A stretch of DNA of 64,000 nucleotides from positions 23,328,930 to 23,392,929 of the forward strand of contig NC_089314.1 of NCBI RefSeq assembly GCF_036669915.1, in the 5' to 3' direction. The notes beneath the pieces are model-generated. The model did not search any database, was not told the DNA's origin, and was given only the letters and a program-made list of their open reading frames with translations. The position numbers and the translations under genes were made by a program. The stretch's first letter is position 1. Each line of letters begins with the position of its first letter. Positions 27,155 through 39,484 of the stretch are shown here, one piece after another. This stretch comes from Pocillopora verrucosa. Lineage: Eukaryota; Cnidaria; Anthozoa; Scleractinia; Pocilloporidae.

Positions 27155-30100
27155 AGGAGAGTATAGCGGGTAATTTAGTGTTAACAACTGAGTTGAAAAT
27201 GTAAATTAGCCACCATAAAGAGTAAAAAAGCTGATGTTTTGAGTGTTAGCTCTTCGTTAGAGAGCAATTGACCGATTGAGTGATTGATCAATCACTCTGA
27301 TGAAGGGCTAACACTCAAAACGTCAGCTTTTTCATCCTTTACGGTGGCTAATTTACATTTTCAACTCAGTTGTATGTGAGAATAGTCCTGTAAAGGATTG
27401 ATGCCATGGTCAGTGACTGTCACTTCTACAATGGGAGTGGTTGTCATCTTTGGAGTCAAGCAACTTCCATGTAGGTTGTTGAAATGTCAGTCTTTGTTTT
27501 CTTTCATGGCAACCCCTACGTAGACCGTCAGAGTACATTATCAACCTCTATTCTTAAGATCAAACCATTTACTGTGAAAGAAAACTTAAGATATCTTCAA
27601 GAAAAAACACTTAAGAGCAGTTAGCTAATAAAGGTTCAAGATTATATTAAAGTGCTAATGTTTAGATAAAGTTTATAGCAGTTTGATGGTCACATTTCAC
27701 ATTGATTGTCTTTACTGTGTAATGTCCTTTTCAGAATGATTTGTTGTACCTGTGAGCAGGTGGATGGATGGAAAATTGCGAGGAATTCTGGTGCTAAAAT
27801 ATTTTTGGATGAAGAGGTAATTACACATATGACACTTTCATATGAAATAAACAGCCTGGTAATTTGTTGTAAGTTGGGTGCAATTTGGCTCCTGGATTCA
27901 ATTAGGAAAGTTTATCTTATTTAGGAAGTATTGACTTGATGGTAATTGTGAAGAAGAGCTCCCCAAAAAACCTGTCGGCCGTCTGTCGGCCAACTGTTGG
28001 CCGACAGTCAACCGACAGTCGGCCGACAGTCTACCGACAGGTTAAGAAAAAAAGAAAAATTGTGTTAAAAACGAACAGTTAACGTGACATAACAATCCGT
28101 AATGGTGATGTATGACTCGACAGACTTCACCTACTTACCGATCGACGGCAAAGTTGGTAGTATGTAAAGAAACGTTTCTTCCAAAATGTTATCAGATGCG
28201 TATAGGATATATCACTTGCGTAATTTACAACACACCAGACAATCTAAGAATCGCATGGGAAGATAATTTAATCGACAGTCTACCGACAGGTTAAGAAAAA
28301 AGAAAAATTGTGTTAAAAACGAACAGTTAACGTGACATAACAATCCGTAATGGTGATGTATGACTCGACAGACTTCACCTACTTACCGATCGATGGCAAA
28401 GTTGGTAGTATGTAAAGAAACGTTTCTTCCAAAATGTTATCAGATGCGTATAGGATATATCACTTGCGTAATTTACAACACGCAAAAGACTTCGGCGCTA
28501 CATCCCGCTCATGAGCAACATGAGGAGAGAGGGGCAGCTGTTGCCAATGAAGTTTGCGGCACGATTTTACGAGTGAAATATCTTGTATATTTCACCACGC
28601 ACAAAACGGTAATTGTGAAGAAGAGCTCCCCTAAAAACATGTCGGCCGACAGTTGGCCGACAGTCGGCCGACAGTTGGCCGTCTGTCGGCCGACAGTCGG
28701 TCGACTGTCGGCCGACAGTCGGCCGACAGACGGCCGACAGGTTTTGCCTGAAATATAGGCTACCAGTCGGCCGACTGTTGGTAATGTGTCGGTAACCTGT
28801 CGGTAGCTTGTCGGTAGCTTGTCCGTGAAACGTTAACACAAACCTTAATGTTTTCTCTCGGTTTTCGCTTGAAAACGACATCCAACATGTTTAATACGTT
28901 GACAATTGACTTTCAAGATTTGGTGGCTCCTAAAGGAGCCGTTTTGTGGGTAATTGTGAAGAAGAGCTCCCCAAAAAACCTGTCGGCCGTCTGTCGGCCG
29001 ACTGTTGGCCGACAGTCGACCGACAGTCGGCCGACAGTCTACCAACAGGTTAAGAAAAAAAGAAAAATTGTGTTAAAAACAAACAGTTAACGTGACATAA
29101 CAATCCGTAATGGTAACAATCCGTCTGTCGGCCGACTGTCGGCCGACAGTCGACCGTCTGTCGGCCGACTGTTGGCTGACAGTCGACCAACTGTTGGCCG
29201 ACAGACGGCCAACTGTCGGCCGACTGTCAGCCAACTGTCGGCCGACTGTCGGCCGACTGTCGGCTGACTATCGGCCGACTGTCGGCCGACAGGTTTTTTG
29301 GGGAGCTCTTCTTCACAATTACCGACTTGATCGACACCAGGTAGTTTTTCCAGCTCATTTCTAGAGATATGATCCAAATTCAGCTAACATGTTAGTCACT
29401 CCTTGTAATGTAACATGCCTGGGCTTTTCTGTCTCCTGTGTCCTCTGGAATGATGAATAATAATCAATGATTACAAGTTCAGAACAAAACTATGTAAATT
29501 TGATCTTAGGATGGAATTGAAATACAAATTAAATGTTTTCAATCCACGTTTTATGCTTTGTTAGGAAGAACCAATGGATTATGTCCAGAGTGAAGTGGTT
29601 GATACTCAACCAGATGTTATTGAGCAGGGCTTAATCACTGATCAGTATAACACAGAAGGTAGTGTATGCCATCAAACAATGAATTTTCACCTCATTTAGT
29701 ATACATGGTAATTTGGTGTGTGAAGTAAAGACTGACATATAAAACTGAATTTAAAATGGATTTTATGAAAAAGTTGAGAAATTTAGGTGTACATAAACTT
29801 CAAGCAACAAAATCTACGTAAAAGTATTGAAAAAAGTTTTGCTATTATACAACCCACTCAGCCAATGCACACTTTTGTTGAAAAACAGTACATTTAACTT
29901 GTTCATGAGAGCCATTTCTTATGCTGTTCATGTGCCATCATGCCATTAACAGTGGCATTAGCAGGAGGGCAGGGAAAAGCTGCATGGCCTGGGAAGATGT
30001 GTGAAGAAAGAAGAAAGGAAGGAAGGGGCATGGCAGCAGTCATGGGTGAAAATGCTTATTGACTGAGTTAGGTTGGGCCAGATGGAAAAATAATTGGCAT

Positions 30101-33100
30101 AGTATTTATAAATCATTGTAACTCACATTTACAGCTGCATCAGGACAAGAAAGCACAGAGTTAAATAAAGGCTTCCTTTGCAATAAGCTGCGATGCACAG
30201 TTGATCCAGGAGAGATCAGCAATCTTGTGGAAGAGCTTCATCAACTTGAAAAAGGAAGGAAGCATTCAGAGGTACAGTAGTGTGTGTTATTTTTTCTAAT
30301 GTACAGTCATTGTGAAATGCTTTTGGATAGTGATAGAAATGCTGCTATATAAAAGAAGTATCTATTATTATCATAAGAGTTCAGTGCTTTAGAACAAGAA
30401 CCCAACATTAACCCTTTAACTGCCAGAGGTGATTGGCATGTAACTTCTCCCTAAAATATCCATACATTATCCAGCAAACAGGTAATGAGAAATTACTCAA
30501 AGTTATCAGCTAGAAGTTGTCATGTTGATCAAACATCAAATTCTCATCAATCATTTAAAAGGAAATGTGTGACAGCTAGAGAGGAGAATTAATAATTAGA
30601 TCTTGGAGGTCAAAGGGTTAAAACCTAGGTAGGGTTCGAAATCAGACCCTATGATGTGCAGTCCAGTCTAGTCTGCAAACCACCAAGCTGCTGTTATTCC
30701 AACTCAAATAGATAAATCTATCATGTATGGAACATCCTTCAGTGTATTTATTTATCATTTCAGCCAAGACTGGGTTTGCATGTGGGTTTTGTCTGTACCC
30801 AGTGCTTAGGCAAGTCTATCTTATTATTATTGACTGTTCAACAGCCCAAACTAAGAGTCCACCAATTCTCAACTTATATTTAATAGCAAAGTGATATTCT
30901 ACTCAACATGATATTCCAGTTACTAAATTTTGTATTTCAATTCTTATATTTCAGGAATTTGTCTGTCTACTATACAAGAGTCACCTTGAAGAGATCAAAA
31001 GTCTTCAACAACAAGATATACTGCATATCCTATTTTCCAAAGCCTTGCATTGCTCCACTGTTAAGGTAATTGGGATTTTAAATTCTCAGCATGATAAATT
31101 TGAGACTCAGACTTGAACACACATTGTACCTGGTACACCAGGAAAATGGTTATGAAGGATCTGTGCATAATATCATATGATGTAATTTTAACGAATTGTT
31201 GTTTATTTTCTTGAGGAGTACAACAATGCTTCTCAGCTTCTTTCTTACGCCCTTGGGATGGTGAACACTGTGGCTGGCAGAGGAACTGTCAACAGTCCAC
31301 TTGAGAAAGTAAAAGCTGCAATTCACCAAGAACTTCTTGTTCTGGATATTTGTCATGAGTCAGGCAACAAAAGGTATCTATGCTCTACATTTTATTTAAA
31401 TTTGTTTTTTTCTTTGAGCTCTGCTCAAAAGGTTTGGGTTTCAAAAAAAAATTAATTCAAACAAAATAAAATCATTCTTTGCTTTTACTTACAGAACAGA
31501 TGAGATTTCCAACAGGGTCAAGTCTTACATATGGCAAACTGCACCAGGTATTAGCAATTCTCACAATATTATCTTTGAAAAAAAAAATTTGATATGAAGG
31601 CTTCATTTAACCCTAACATCAGTATGCATATTCTCCATACTGTTCTCTATACATTTCATAAGGTGCTGAGAAGGAGAATTTGTTTTACAATCAGGACTTT
31701 CTTTAGTTGGTGATCATTTCCTGTATTCTTTTTACTGTAATGTGTGAATTGTGAGTGATATTGTAAGGAGAAATTAGATGCTAATCACTCCAAGGGGTCT
31801 AGGGGTTAAGTTATTGTCAGAAAGAGTACTATTTAAAGATTAGTGATTGATACACTTCAGATTTAATTTAAGCTCCATGCAATTTGTCCAAACATGGTTT
31901 AATGCTTATTATTGTGTCATTAATATATGTTTTTGTCAACAGGAGCAGCAGAAGTTCACATTGAAGAGCAAGTAAATGCCTACCTCTTAAATGGCAAGGA
32001 ATGGGAATTTTTATCAGAAATAAAAGTTGATGAAAATGCACAGTCAGTAGACCACAGATCTGTAAGTACCAATTTACCATCTTTTGAATATAAATTTTGT
32101 ATTTGTTCTTCCTGCGTTTGGAAATTGGATTAGACTTGAAGTCTTAATTATCTTCACTTTTAGATTAGTAGATTTCAGGTTCTATATAAACGTCTGTTTT
32201 ATTTAAATTTCAAAAGACGACCTCACAATTTTTACTATTCATTTGTAGCTGAGTAGTTTGTTGGCCTCTGCCTGTTATTATTTGTCCAAACCCCAGGGAT
32301 GGAGGAAGCCAGCCAGGAGTCTATGGGATGGTGGTAAGTCTACAATGCTTTACAGTGAGACAGCGGCAAACATTTTAGTGGGCTTAACCCTTTCACTCCC
32401 ACAAGTGACCAAGACAGAATTTCTCCTTACAATATCAATACAATATCAAGAAGACAGGTGATGAGAATAGAGAAGAATATCAATCATGGGATTATTAGTT
32501 GATCCAATACCAAATTCTCTGAACTAACATCATAAGAATTGTATGGCAGATAGTAAGGAGAATTACTAATCAGATCTTGGGAGTGAAAGGGTTAAGGTGT
32601 TTTTATAATTTTTTAATATAGATATGTCAATTAAATTAAATAAAAGACATCTTTCAGATAACATCACCAAATGAATTTGGTGTAGGATTGGGTAACAAAT
32701 ACAATAATTTTAATGTTCCACTCAGTTGATTTCATTGTAGGTTAATTGTTTTGCTTTTTATTTTTTAGTTCTCAAGATATTTAGTAATAGCACTGGACAA
32801 CAGAAGCGGTCTGCTGATGGAAGCCAGGGAGCTGCTGTAGCCTCTCAGTCTGAAGGACTAAAACTGTAAGAACTATGTTCTCATACATCTTTTTGGGACA
32901 GGTGCATGGACGGGTGGGGCATACCATGGCCCTGAGCAGTTTTCTCCAGAAGCACTAGTTGCTGGTGTTTTCAACAGCTACCTCTTTCTGAAGTGGCAGC
33001 TACTTTAACTAGACAAAGCCATAAAATACCTTTCTTGATCTGAAATAAATTCTAACCTTTGCAGACTTGGTGTTTTAATTGCTACCTTCTCGATATATCT

Positions 33101-36100
33101 TGGTAGAACACTGCTTGTGGTTAGCAAACTTGACTCCAGATCTTAAGGTTCCTTGTGGTTCAAGCCTCTGCTGAATCATTGGGTTGTGTTCGTGGGCAAG
33201 GCAATACACTCTAACAATGCTCTCTTACCTTGAATTAAAAATGGGTATCGTCAAACGCTAAGGGGAGATAGTTGTAACTCTCATATTTAGCTTAGACATA
33301 GGCTGCATTTTTAAAACTCTATCTATTGAATTACTTCACCTCCTCTTTTTTATTTGTTTTCTCTTTATTACCTGTAAGTCTTAACTATATAATGACAAAG
33401 TAATCTTAGAGAGATCACCAACTACTGACATTCATGAGTTAAGTAAGGTCACTAATCTAACAGATGTCACCTCAGTATTGAGGTAAACTTTCACTGGTGT
33501 ACTGGTTACTAATCAAGCATTATATTGTATTACAGAACCAGTTTCATACATTTTGTAAGAAAAATCAAGGTAACTTAGTTTGTATTTATTAACTATGATA
33601 CTGTTAACTTGCATTTTTTAAGATTTTTTTCTCAGAGTAACCATAAAATTTTGTTGAATTTTAAGCCGTATTTTATGTCTTGTTTCCTTCTCAGGAGGAG
33701 ACTGTGCTAACTGTGTTGATATCTTGCTTAGTAAGACTACGTAATGCCTCTAACAAGGTTTGTAGATCTCCAAGTTAAATTAACTTATTAAGTTATCTCT
33801 GAAAAGATTTTCATAGTAAGATGCATTGAAATCATGGCCTTTACTTAAAAACTGAGAATTTCTAGGGCCTAACCATTCCCCATTTGAATACTGCTTTCTT
33901 AAGAGGCTTTTTTTGGGGGGGTCTTTTCCTGTTTATCCCCCTTAGGTTTTTTAAAAACCCAAGATGTGATCAGCAATTCTCCCTTTTAGCTCCATTTATT
34001 TCCCTTTGAATGGGTTTGGAGAATTTGATGTTATCTCTAAGTAACACCCTCTACGTGTGGATGATAGTGTTTCCTCATGCATCACTTGTTTGCTTGATAT
34101 TTATGGGAAAAGCTACATGTTTAATACCTAGGAGGAATAGGAGTGAAAGGCTTAAGATGATTTGTCCCTTCAAAACTAGACAGTCAGCTAACCTCTGCAC
34201 ACCATTTACATTGAAAGGGCGATGAAGTAAATTCCCAAAGAGACATATCAAGCTCACACAGTCATCTATGGCCAACAGCAATCACAAAGTAAGTTGATCT
34301 AACTAAAGTAATTTTACCGTCCAGGGTCCAAAATAAACTTTTTTTTTTTAATTGAGCACCCTTTTTGTTCCAGTTGACAGAGGGAAAAGTTTGGTGCAAT
34401 GTTTTCCCTACATTGAAATATGCACCACTTGTATCACATGATTTAAAGGCTTCATGTATTTTTTTTTTACAGCCCTGGTAATGTAAATTTTGATCACATT
34501 GGCTTGGCCTTGTCAGGTGTGGTCCACCATGCCCTCTCTGTACAACATCATAATGTTTCATGGCTCCAAACCCTCGGAGATATCTACTTGGGTAAGTTTT
34601 GGCTGTAAAATGTACCTAGAAGTTAGATTTTGCTTCACAAGTCCAACATGTATGGGAAGTTTGTATGGCTCTCAGCCACTTCATGTTATCATTGTTGTTA
34701 AGAAGGACCAATAGCTACTTACACAAGAATTCAGTTGGTGCATTAAGTTTTTAAGATAGAAGTGTTTTAATGGTACTTTGATTCATACTAATCTTAATCT
34801 TGAGATAGCAATTGCCAATCTCTCATAGTTAATTCTAGTTTACATGTGGTTAGCATGGATCTGAGTTTTAAATATTGATCATGAAGTGTGACCATCTGGT
34901 TGAAGGTTAAAGAGGACTGTCACTGACAATATTCCTTCATTGGAATACCATCACCTGGATGTTAACTCAAAATGAACAAATCTAACTTTTGGATTAAAAC
35001 CATTTCTTATGAAAACATTTCTTTAATTTGCAATTTTTTCCCTTTCTCTAGATTCTGGAAACTATTCATCAGCCTTGCGGTGTTATCTTGAAGCTGGTGC
35101 TGTGTCATCTCTTTTTTTTAATTCGCCAGTTCCATCATCTGTCTGGGATGATCAGGTAGAGACTGGCATGTATGAAAAATAGCAGAACACATGATAAACC
35201 TACATTTTGTTGCTTCCTCTGTTCTCATTTCAAATACAGCTGTAACTGCTAGCTAGTGTGTTGGTGATAATGATGATGATGAAGATGATGATGATAAGGG
35301 TGGTGATTGTGATGATGATGATGATTATGGTGCCTACCTTTGCATCACCCCTTTCTGATAGACAATATATTTTTAGCTCTGGTAGAGTGTAAACTTAAAA
35401 CATGAGAGACAATTTTTGTGAAAATCACCTACAGTTGGCTCTATAGATCCAATACTAACCCTAGTGTATCTTTTGTACCTCATCAGGGTTTGGACTCACT
35501 TTTTCAACTCCTCTGTTAACTTTGTTTGTTTTGCTAGGTTTACAGAAAAATGGTGACATGTTGTTCAGCAATGAAAGCTCATGTTCAGGTAAAGGATGAG
35601 GAGGTTCTTAGCTATTAAAGAGGTTAAACATTGTGAATGGCCATCCACTCTTGAGAGAATGTGTACATTACTGTAAATGATAATTTTTGTTTTATTATTT
35701 TGTTCTTATTTAAAACAAAGAGTCCAAAAAGTGAGCAAAATTACAATTTTTTTTTGACTCACATAGTCTTGAATCTTTACCATGTACTTTTGTTGGAGGA
35801 TGTTGAACTTTAACTTGATGAGTAAGTCAGTTCCACTATTTCAAACAATGACCCGATGACTTAGTCATTTACATAACTGTTACAGTAACTGGTACTGAAC
35901 ATAAATTAATTTGTTATGAAAACAGGCAGCATTACTCTGTCAGTGTATGGAGGTTAAAGATTATACAACAGCTTTCAAGGCTCTTCAGCAGGCCTGTTCA
36001 TCAAGGTAATATATGACTTTGATGTCAGCTTCTGATACTGTGTTGCAATTTTATGGAGGGCTGACTTTGTTTTTAACACACAATTGTCTTTGAGCCAATG

Positions 36101-37396
36101 GGCCACCAACAGAGTCCTCTTCATTTCCTGTAAGACTTAATGCAACCTCTTTTCATTTCATTCTGTTTTTTGCTGCTCATTGTGCCTCACCCTTGTGATT
36201 TTTTCCTCACTGAGCCCAGCTCGGACAAAAAGTGTTTTTTTGGCAGACCAACTTTCCTTTTACTAGAGTATGTCCAACTCAGGGCAACCTAAGGTATACA
36301 AGCCAGATCCGTTTTCACCATGTGGCCCAGCTATCTGATTCATCTGCATTTAGGTGCACATGGTCATTGACACTTTGTACATATGACAGAATTGATGCCA
36401 ACTCATTATGAAAGGTGAATTTTTCCCATCTGACCTTTCCTGCTTATGTCTGCCTTAATGTCTAATTTGAACAATACTTTTATCTTGCCAGTTCTGATGC
36501 CATGGACTTCTACTACACTTTCTTCTGGGACATAACCATGTTAGAATATTTAACTTGTATCCTTCAAAGCAAATTGAAAAAAGTGCTTAGCAGGCATTAA
36601 ATTAAAAAAACTAGAATGAATAAACAGTTAGATAAATAAAGTAAGAACTTAAGGAATAGAAATCAGTAGTGGCACATCTGAAGAGAGGTTCCTTGTCCAC
36701 TGACTCTAGGTCACATAAAAATTGGGAATGCTGTCTTCTGAGGGAGAAATACCAGAGAAATTGGAGGATATTTCATGAAACAGAGACAAGAGCCAACTGA
36801 CCTAACCACCAAGTGATGTGCTATATTTGCTCCTTTGAGAAAATTACATTTAGGTGATGTATAGTCATACAATGAAAAAGTGTAGTGTGACAAAATGTGT
36901 AAGGCTTTGAGGTATGCAAGGAACATGTAGGCTTCAGAAGTTTCTGCTTCATATTGTTAGTTTGAGTATATAATTTTTGAAAGTTCTTTAACTTGGATGA
37001 GACACCCATGCTAAGCGTGGACAACAGGACAAGAAATTGCTTACAGTGAGTTTCTATAGTGTAATATTTTCTTTTAAAGTTTTGAGGTTTCAGGAATTGC
37101 AATACTGTAGGGTGGAAATTGCATTGCAAATCTCACATGGAACCGTCTTCTTTGTTCTCACCTCCCTGCATGCATCTTGGCTATGTTTTATGTTAATTCA
37201 ACCTGGCAGTTCTGATAACCCTTAACTTAAAAATGATGCAAACCTTTACACTGAGATTCATTGCTTGACTTTTTTCTAGATTCAAGCCATCAGTCAACCT
37301 GACTTGAACATGTTCAACACATCTGAACTTCTCCAACATACAGAACAAAGTAGAAAAGCCAAGTTGCTCAGAACTTTTGCCAAACAGTACCTCTAG
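19605..37396 (+). CDS. INTS8: Integrator complex subunit 8
   Basis: Thirty-one coding exons in continuous phase give about 1052 residues (human about 995): 19605-19719, 20118-20182, 20884-20996, 21109-21175, 21718-21791, 22053-22112, 23051-23093, 23332-23661, 24831-24917, 25518-25688, 26141-26398, 26756-26847, 27735-27816, 29565-29658, 30135-30271, 30955-31065, 31216-31373, 31495-31547, 31943-32061, 32249-32333, 32769-32865, 33536-33569, 33695-33757, 34218-34288, 34473-34591, 35052-35155, 35538-35588, 35926-36005, 36492-36556, 37002-37045, 37280-37396. Diagnostic segments: ISWFEFLFDTTGDLLKKHL, QLIVQFLEHSG, VSFDLGTLYFYQEKFQRAM, YSSALRCYLEAGAV, SSDAMDFYYTFFWDITMLEY and a KRG...LLRTFAKQYL end. 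Helical TPR-like repeats make up most of it. INTS8 belongs to the nuclear Integrator, which cleaves snRNA and promoter-proximal transcripts; its N-terminal part contacts PP2A. The acceptors of exons 3, 24 and 30 are the least certain. Confidence 0.93.
20256..20515. repeat. Two direct copies of an about 90-bp repeat in INTS8 intron 2
   Basis: Sequence with CAGAATTTTGTCAGGCTTC, then TGACAGTTTGCCAGCATGCA, appears near 20310-20355 and again near 20467-20513, each preceded by GTGGG-TCTAG-TCATTGCA. The units are close but not identical, so this is an older local duplication or two members of one interspersed family. Confidence 0.65.
23800..24030. repeat. Degenerate ACTTACAATA-type minisatellite in INTS8 intron 8
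   Basis: Words such as TTACTTACAATGC, TACTTACGATGT, TTACTTACAAAAATAT and TTACTTGCAATATGG recur every 10-30 bp, mixed with TAC/TAT-rich filler. It looks like a decayed tandem repeat. Confidence 0.5.
24083..24530 (-). mobile_element. 3' fragment of a non-LTR retrotransposon ORF (LINE)
   Basis: The minus strand has an open frame encoding LKEFQFKLIHRKIVTKKELF, then a CCHC-like ADNECVYCRNRDSIQHSFIE, then a helical tail ending at 24083. This is the layout of the extreme C-terminus of an L1/Tx1-like reverse transcriptase ORF, with the terminal zinc-knuckle. Endonuclease and catalytic RT parts are absent, so it is a 5'-truncated copy. It lies antisense in INTS8 intron 8. Confidence 0.7.
25037..25215 (-). 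repeat. tRNA-derived SINE in INTS8 intron 9
   Basis: On the minus strand it reads TAGCTCAGTTGGTAGAGCA (RNA polymerase III box A) and, 31 bp on, GGTTCAAATCCC (box B), then a small AGGCCT...-type hairpin and a tail with CACTAC...AGTAGTG. The same arrangement recurs twice near 62 kb. A proper acceptor stem is missing, so it is a SINE head and not a working tRNA gene. Confidence 0.8.
27185..27373. mobile_element. Near-perfect palindromic MITE in INTS8 intron 12
   Basis: ACAACTGAGTTGAAAATGTA at the left end returns inverted at the right end, with a match that continues through TTAGCCACC, CTGA-GTTTTGAGTGTTAGC and on to a centre near 27280. The arms are about 80 bp. No ORF. It would fold into a long hairpin if transcribed with INTS8 pre-mRNA. 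Confidence 0.75.
27941..29323. mobile_element. Non-autonomous DNA transposon with 8-bp target duplication and GTCGGCCGAC arrays
   Basis: The left end GGTAATTGTGAAGAAGAGCT returns exactly inverted at the right end (29291-29323). Both ends are flanked by the same octamer GACTTGAT (27933-27940 and 29324-29331), a clear target-site duplication. Inward lie arrays of GTCGGCCGAC, a perfect palindrome, in both orientations and with drift to GTTGGCCGAC. Two further copies of the end sequence lie inside in direct orientation (28610 and 28951), and a block of about 207 bp is duplicated (28026-28232 and 28276-28481), so the element is composite. There is no transposase. An 8-bp duplication is usual for hAT, P and Merlin; a GG start fits Merlin best, but this is inference. 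It lies in INTS8 intron 13 and leaves the exons intact. Confidence 0.85.
28026..28481. repeat. Tandem duplication (about 207-bp blocks) inside the INTS8 intron transposon
   Basis: Block one (28026-28232) and block two (28276-28481) are nearly identical: both start CAGTCTACCGACAGGTTAAG and end TAATTTACAACAC. They differ at one C/T (CGACGG and CGATGG) and one A in a run. A third, truncated start is at 29035-29108. The high identity suggests a recent event after insertion or rearrangement during transposition. Confidence 0.85.
30408..30621. mobile_element. MITE with TTAACCCTTT ends, subfamily 2
   Basis: About 214 bp with TTAACCCTTTAACTG at one end and CAAAGGGTTAA at the other. The core GTGATTGGCATGTAACTTCT is shared with the copy at 63040-63250. 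Confidence 0.7.
31607..31809. mobile_element. MITE with TTAACCC ends, subfamily 3 (reverse)
   Basis: About 203 bp from TTAACCCTAACATCAGTATG to AGGGGTTAA. It is the reverse complement of the copies at 55483 and 61055, sharing GCATATTCTCCATACTGTTC. Confidence 0.65.
32384..32595. mobile_element. MITE with TTAACCCTTT ends, subfamily 1 (reverse)
   Basis: About 212 bp, TTAACCCTTTCACTCCCA to TGGGAGTGAAAGGGTTAA, giving 18-bp inverted ends with one mismatch or none. Core matches, in reverse, the copies at 51542 and 53898 (CAATACAATATCAA, GAATTGTATGG). Confidence 0.75.
35262..35335. repeat. GAT-rich microsatellite in INTS8 intron 26
   Basis: Interrupted (GAT)n run with AAG and GGTG interruptions; a simple trinucleotide repeat between coding exons. 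Confidence 0.75.
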
Positions 37397-39484
37397 CATG
37401 AATTAATACTGTCCATAATTTCTCAAGACATCAGTAAATTGTGTGTTGTGTAAATAAAAGCCAACTGGAAAATTGACTCTAGATGTGTATGTGCAGTTGA
37501 TTTTGTTGTTGGAAAAATTGTTTTGCATCCAAAATGGCATGTTGTGATAACTTCAGAGTCTACACCTCTCAGCTGGCTTTGACTTCTTGCACATGATGTG
37601 CCTTTTAATTTCTTCCCTGACTCTTGTATTCTCAAGACATGACAATCACAGGTTTCGCTGTGTTCTCTAATGAGGAACTCACTTCTCTGTAGGAGAGTAT
37701 TTTCATTTAACAGGAGGACTGATGGATATATTTGCTCCAAGGGTACCTAAGGTGCAGGTAAACGTCCTCTTTTTCCAAGGTTCAGATGCAAACAAGTTCT
37801 TAAAGATTGTAACTTCTGGGATAAAAATCCTTCTGCATAGGTCCAAAGGCATGGAATAAATGAAACAAGTTCTCTCAATAGTAAATGAATGTAAATTATT
37901 TGTCTTTCTGTTTGTGCATATGTGGCAAAACTAAGAAACAGTCGCAAAGAAGACTAGCAAAAAGGCAGAGGAAAATAACTCAAAGGTTGTAATCCACATT
38001 TCAAATTATTTATTTACCCTGCCACCTGCATTTTCAACATTAAATAATCCATCTACTAATTCTCTAGTGAGGTGACTAATCATGTATTCCACTGTCATCA
38101 GTGAATCATTAATTTCCCTGAGGTGAATGAAAAGAATGCCTCATCAGTATGACTGATGCAAGATATGTGTTGTCAGCGAAAATGTAATCTTTGCAGACTT
38201 ATGTTGTCACTCAAGACAGAGTGAAATGAAAGCCTGAGAGCAAAAGTCAGGTTTTTTTTCAAAGCTTAGAAATGCACTAAGCCTGTGGATCATTATCATC
38301 AACAGGTCCAATATGAAATATTTTATATATTAATTGCTATGTGCACATTTTTGTCACAGACAATAAATATTGTTAAACATTATATTACATCTTAATAATT
38401 TTAAATATTATTGAGCTATTGCCAATCCTGGGAAATATACAGCCAAAACTGAAATGCCATGTGAAAGTAAAGTAAGCTCTGACATTTTAAAGAAATTGCA
38501 TCATGATCTGTGATCACTAAAAAGATGAAAGATCCTGTATTCTTGGCCAACAATACAGGTCACCTTTAACAAAAACTGTACACACTCAAGTTGCCTTCCC
38601 TTTTTTGTAAGATCTAGATCTGAAAAAGAATTTCAGAAGAACATAAATCCTGTAATTTGTATCTGTGATAATAATGCAAAAATGTAAGTAATTATTACTT
38701 ACACTACAAATGATTCACTAATTACTTATTACTGTTTTTTTTCAATAAGTCATTAACAGTACATATAAATTGCCAGAGGTCTTGCCATGCTACTATGTTG
38801 ACTGCAGCAAACAAGACAATTTGTGTGAAGTGCTTTAGAACTGCAGACTTTGCATGTTACTGAAAAGAGAAATTATGCTACATTTTACAATTAATGCTTT
38901 GAACCCAGGAGTAACATTTGAATGTGTGGTCTGATCTTCTGAGCAATGATAGTCTTAAGAAGGACTATTGTCAGATTTAGTGACTGACATTTGTTGAATA
39001 AAAGCTGGTTACTTAAACAAAGTTAAGAGCCGTTGTTTAACAAAACTGAGTTATTTGACCGAACCTTTTATCTGAACATGTATTTTTGTGAATGGTGCCA
39101 AGACTGAAGGCTACAAGTGGAACAACATTTATTTAATAATTAACTCAACCCTCTTATAGAGAATCCCTTAGGCCCTCTGCTTACATAAAAAACCATGGTA
39201 TGGGTTGGACCTCATATGAATAACCAGCCCAATAGTCCTGAATAAATCATTTGCATTGTGCAGGTAGTTGTCAACATCTGTTGAGTGGCTGGTGTGTTAA
39301 CTTAAAACAAAACAGATGTCAACAACATTCAATTGAAAACATCTCCCTTCTTGAATCTGATAATGACTTCTGATACAGAAGTTGAAACATCAGTCACTTC
39401 TAATGAAAACAGTCCTTCTCAGAACTTCTTTCACTCAGACAATCAGACTACACAATCTAAGTAACACTTTGCACATTATGTTGA
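37397..39484. other. Intergenic region between convergent INTS8 and the first SNX gene
   Basis: After the INTS8 polyadenylation signal I see AT-rich sequence with no exon or clear repeat. The minus-strand 3' UTR of the SNX gene enters from the right; TTTATT near 39127-39132 is a possible AATAAA for it. Confidence 0.55.
37453..37458 (+). terminator. Candidate INTS8 polyadenylation signal
   Basis: AATAAA 57 bp after the TAG of INTS8, in the sense direction and followed by TG-rich sequence (GTGTATGTGCAG). A short 3' UTR is therefore likely. Confidence 0.6.

Noticed and set aside
28631-29292. CRISPR-like array
   Set aside because: The repeats are palindromic, drift in sequence and have no unique spacers of constant length; the setting is an animal intron.
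28360-29377. Overlapping ORFs of 66-132 codons on both strands with RPTVGR/SADSRPT repeats
   Set aside because: They are translations of the GTCGGCCGAC arrays, appear in several frames on both strands, and lie in a mobile element.
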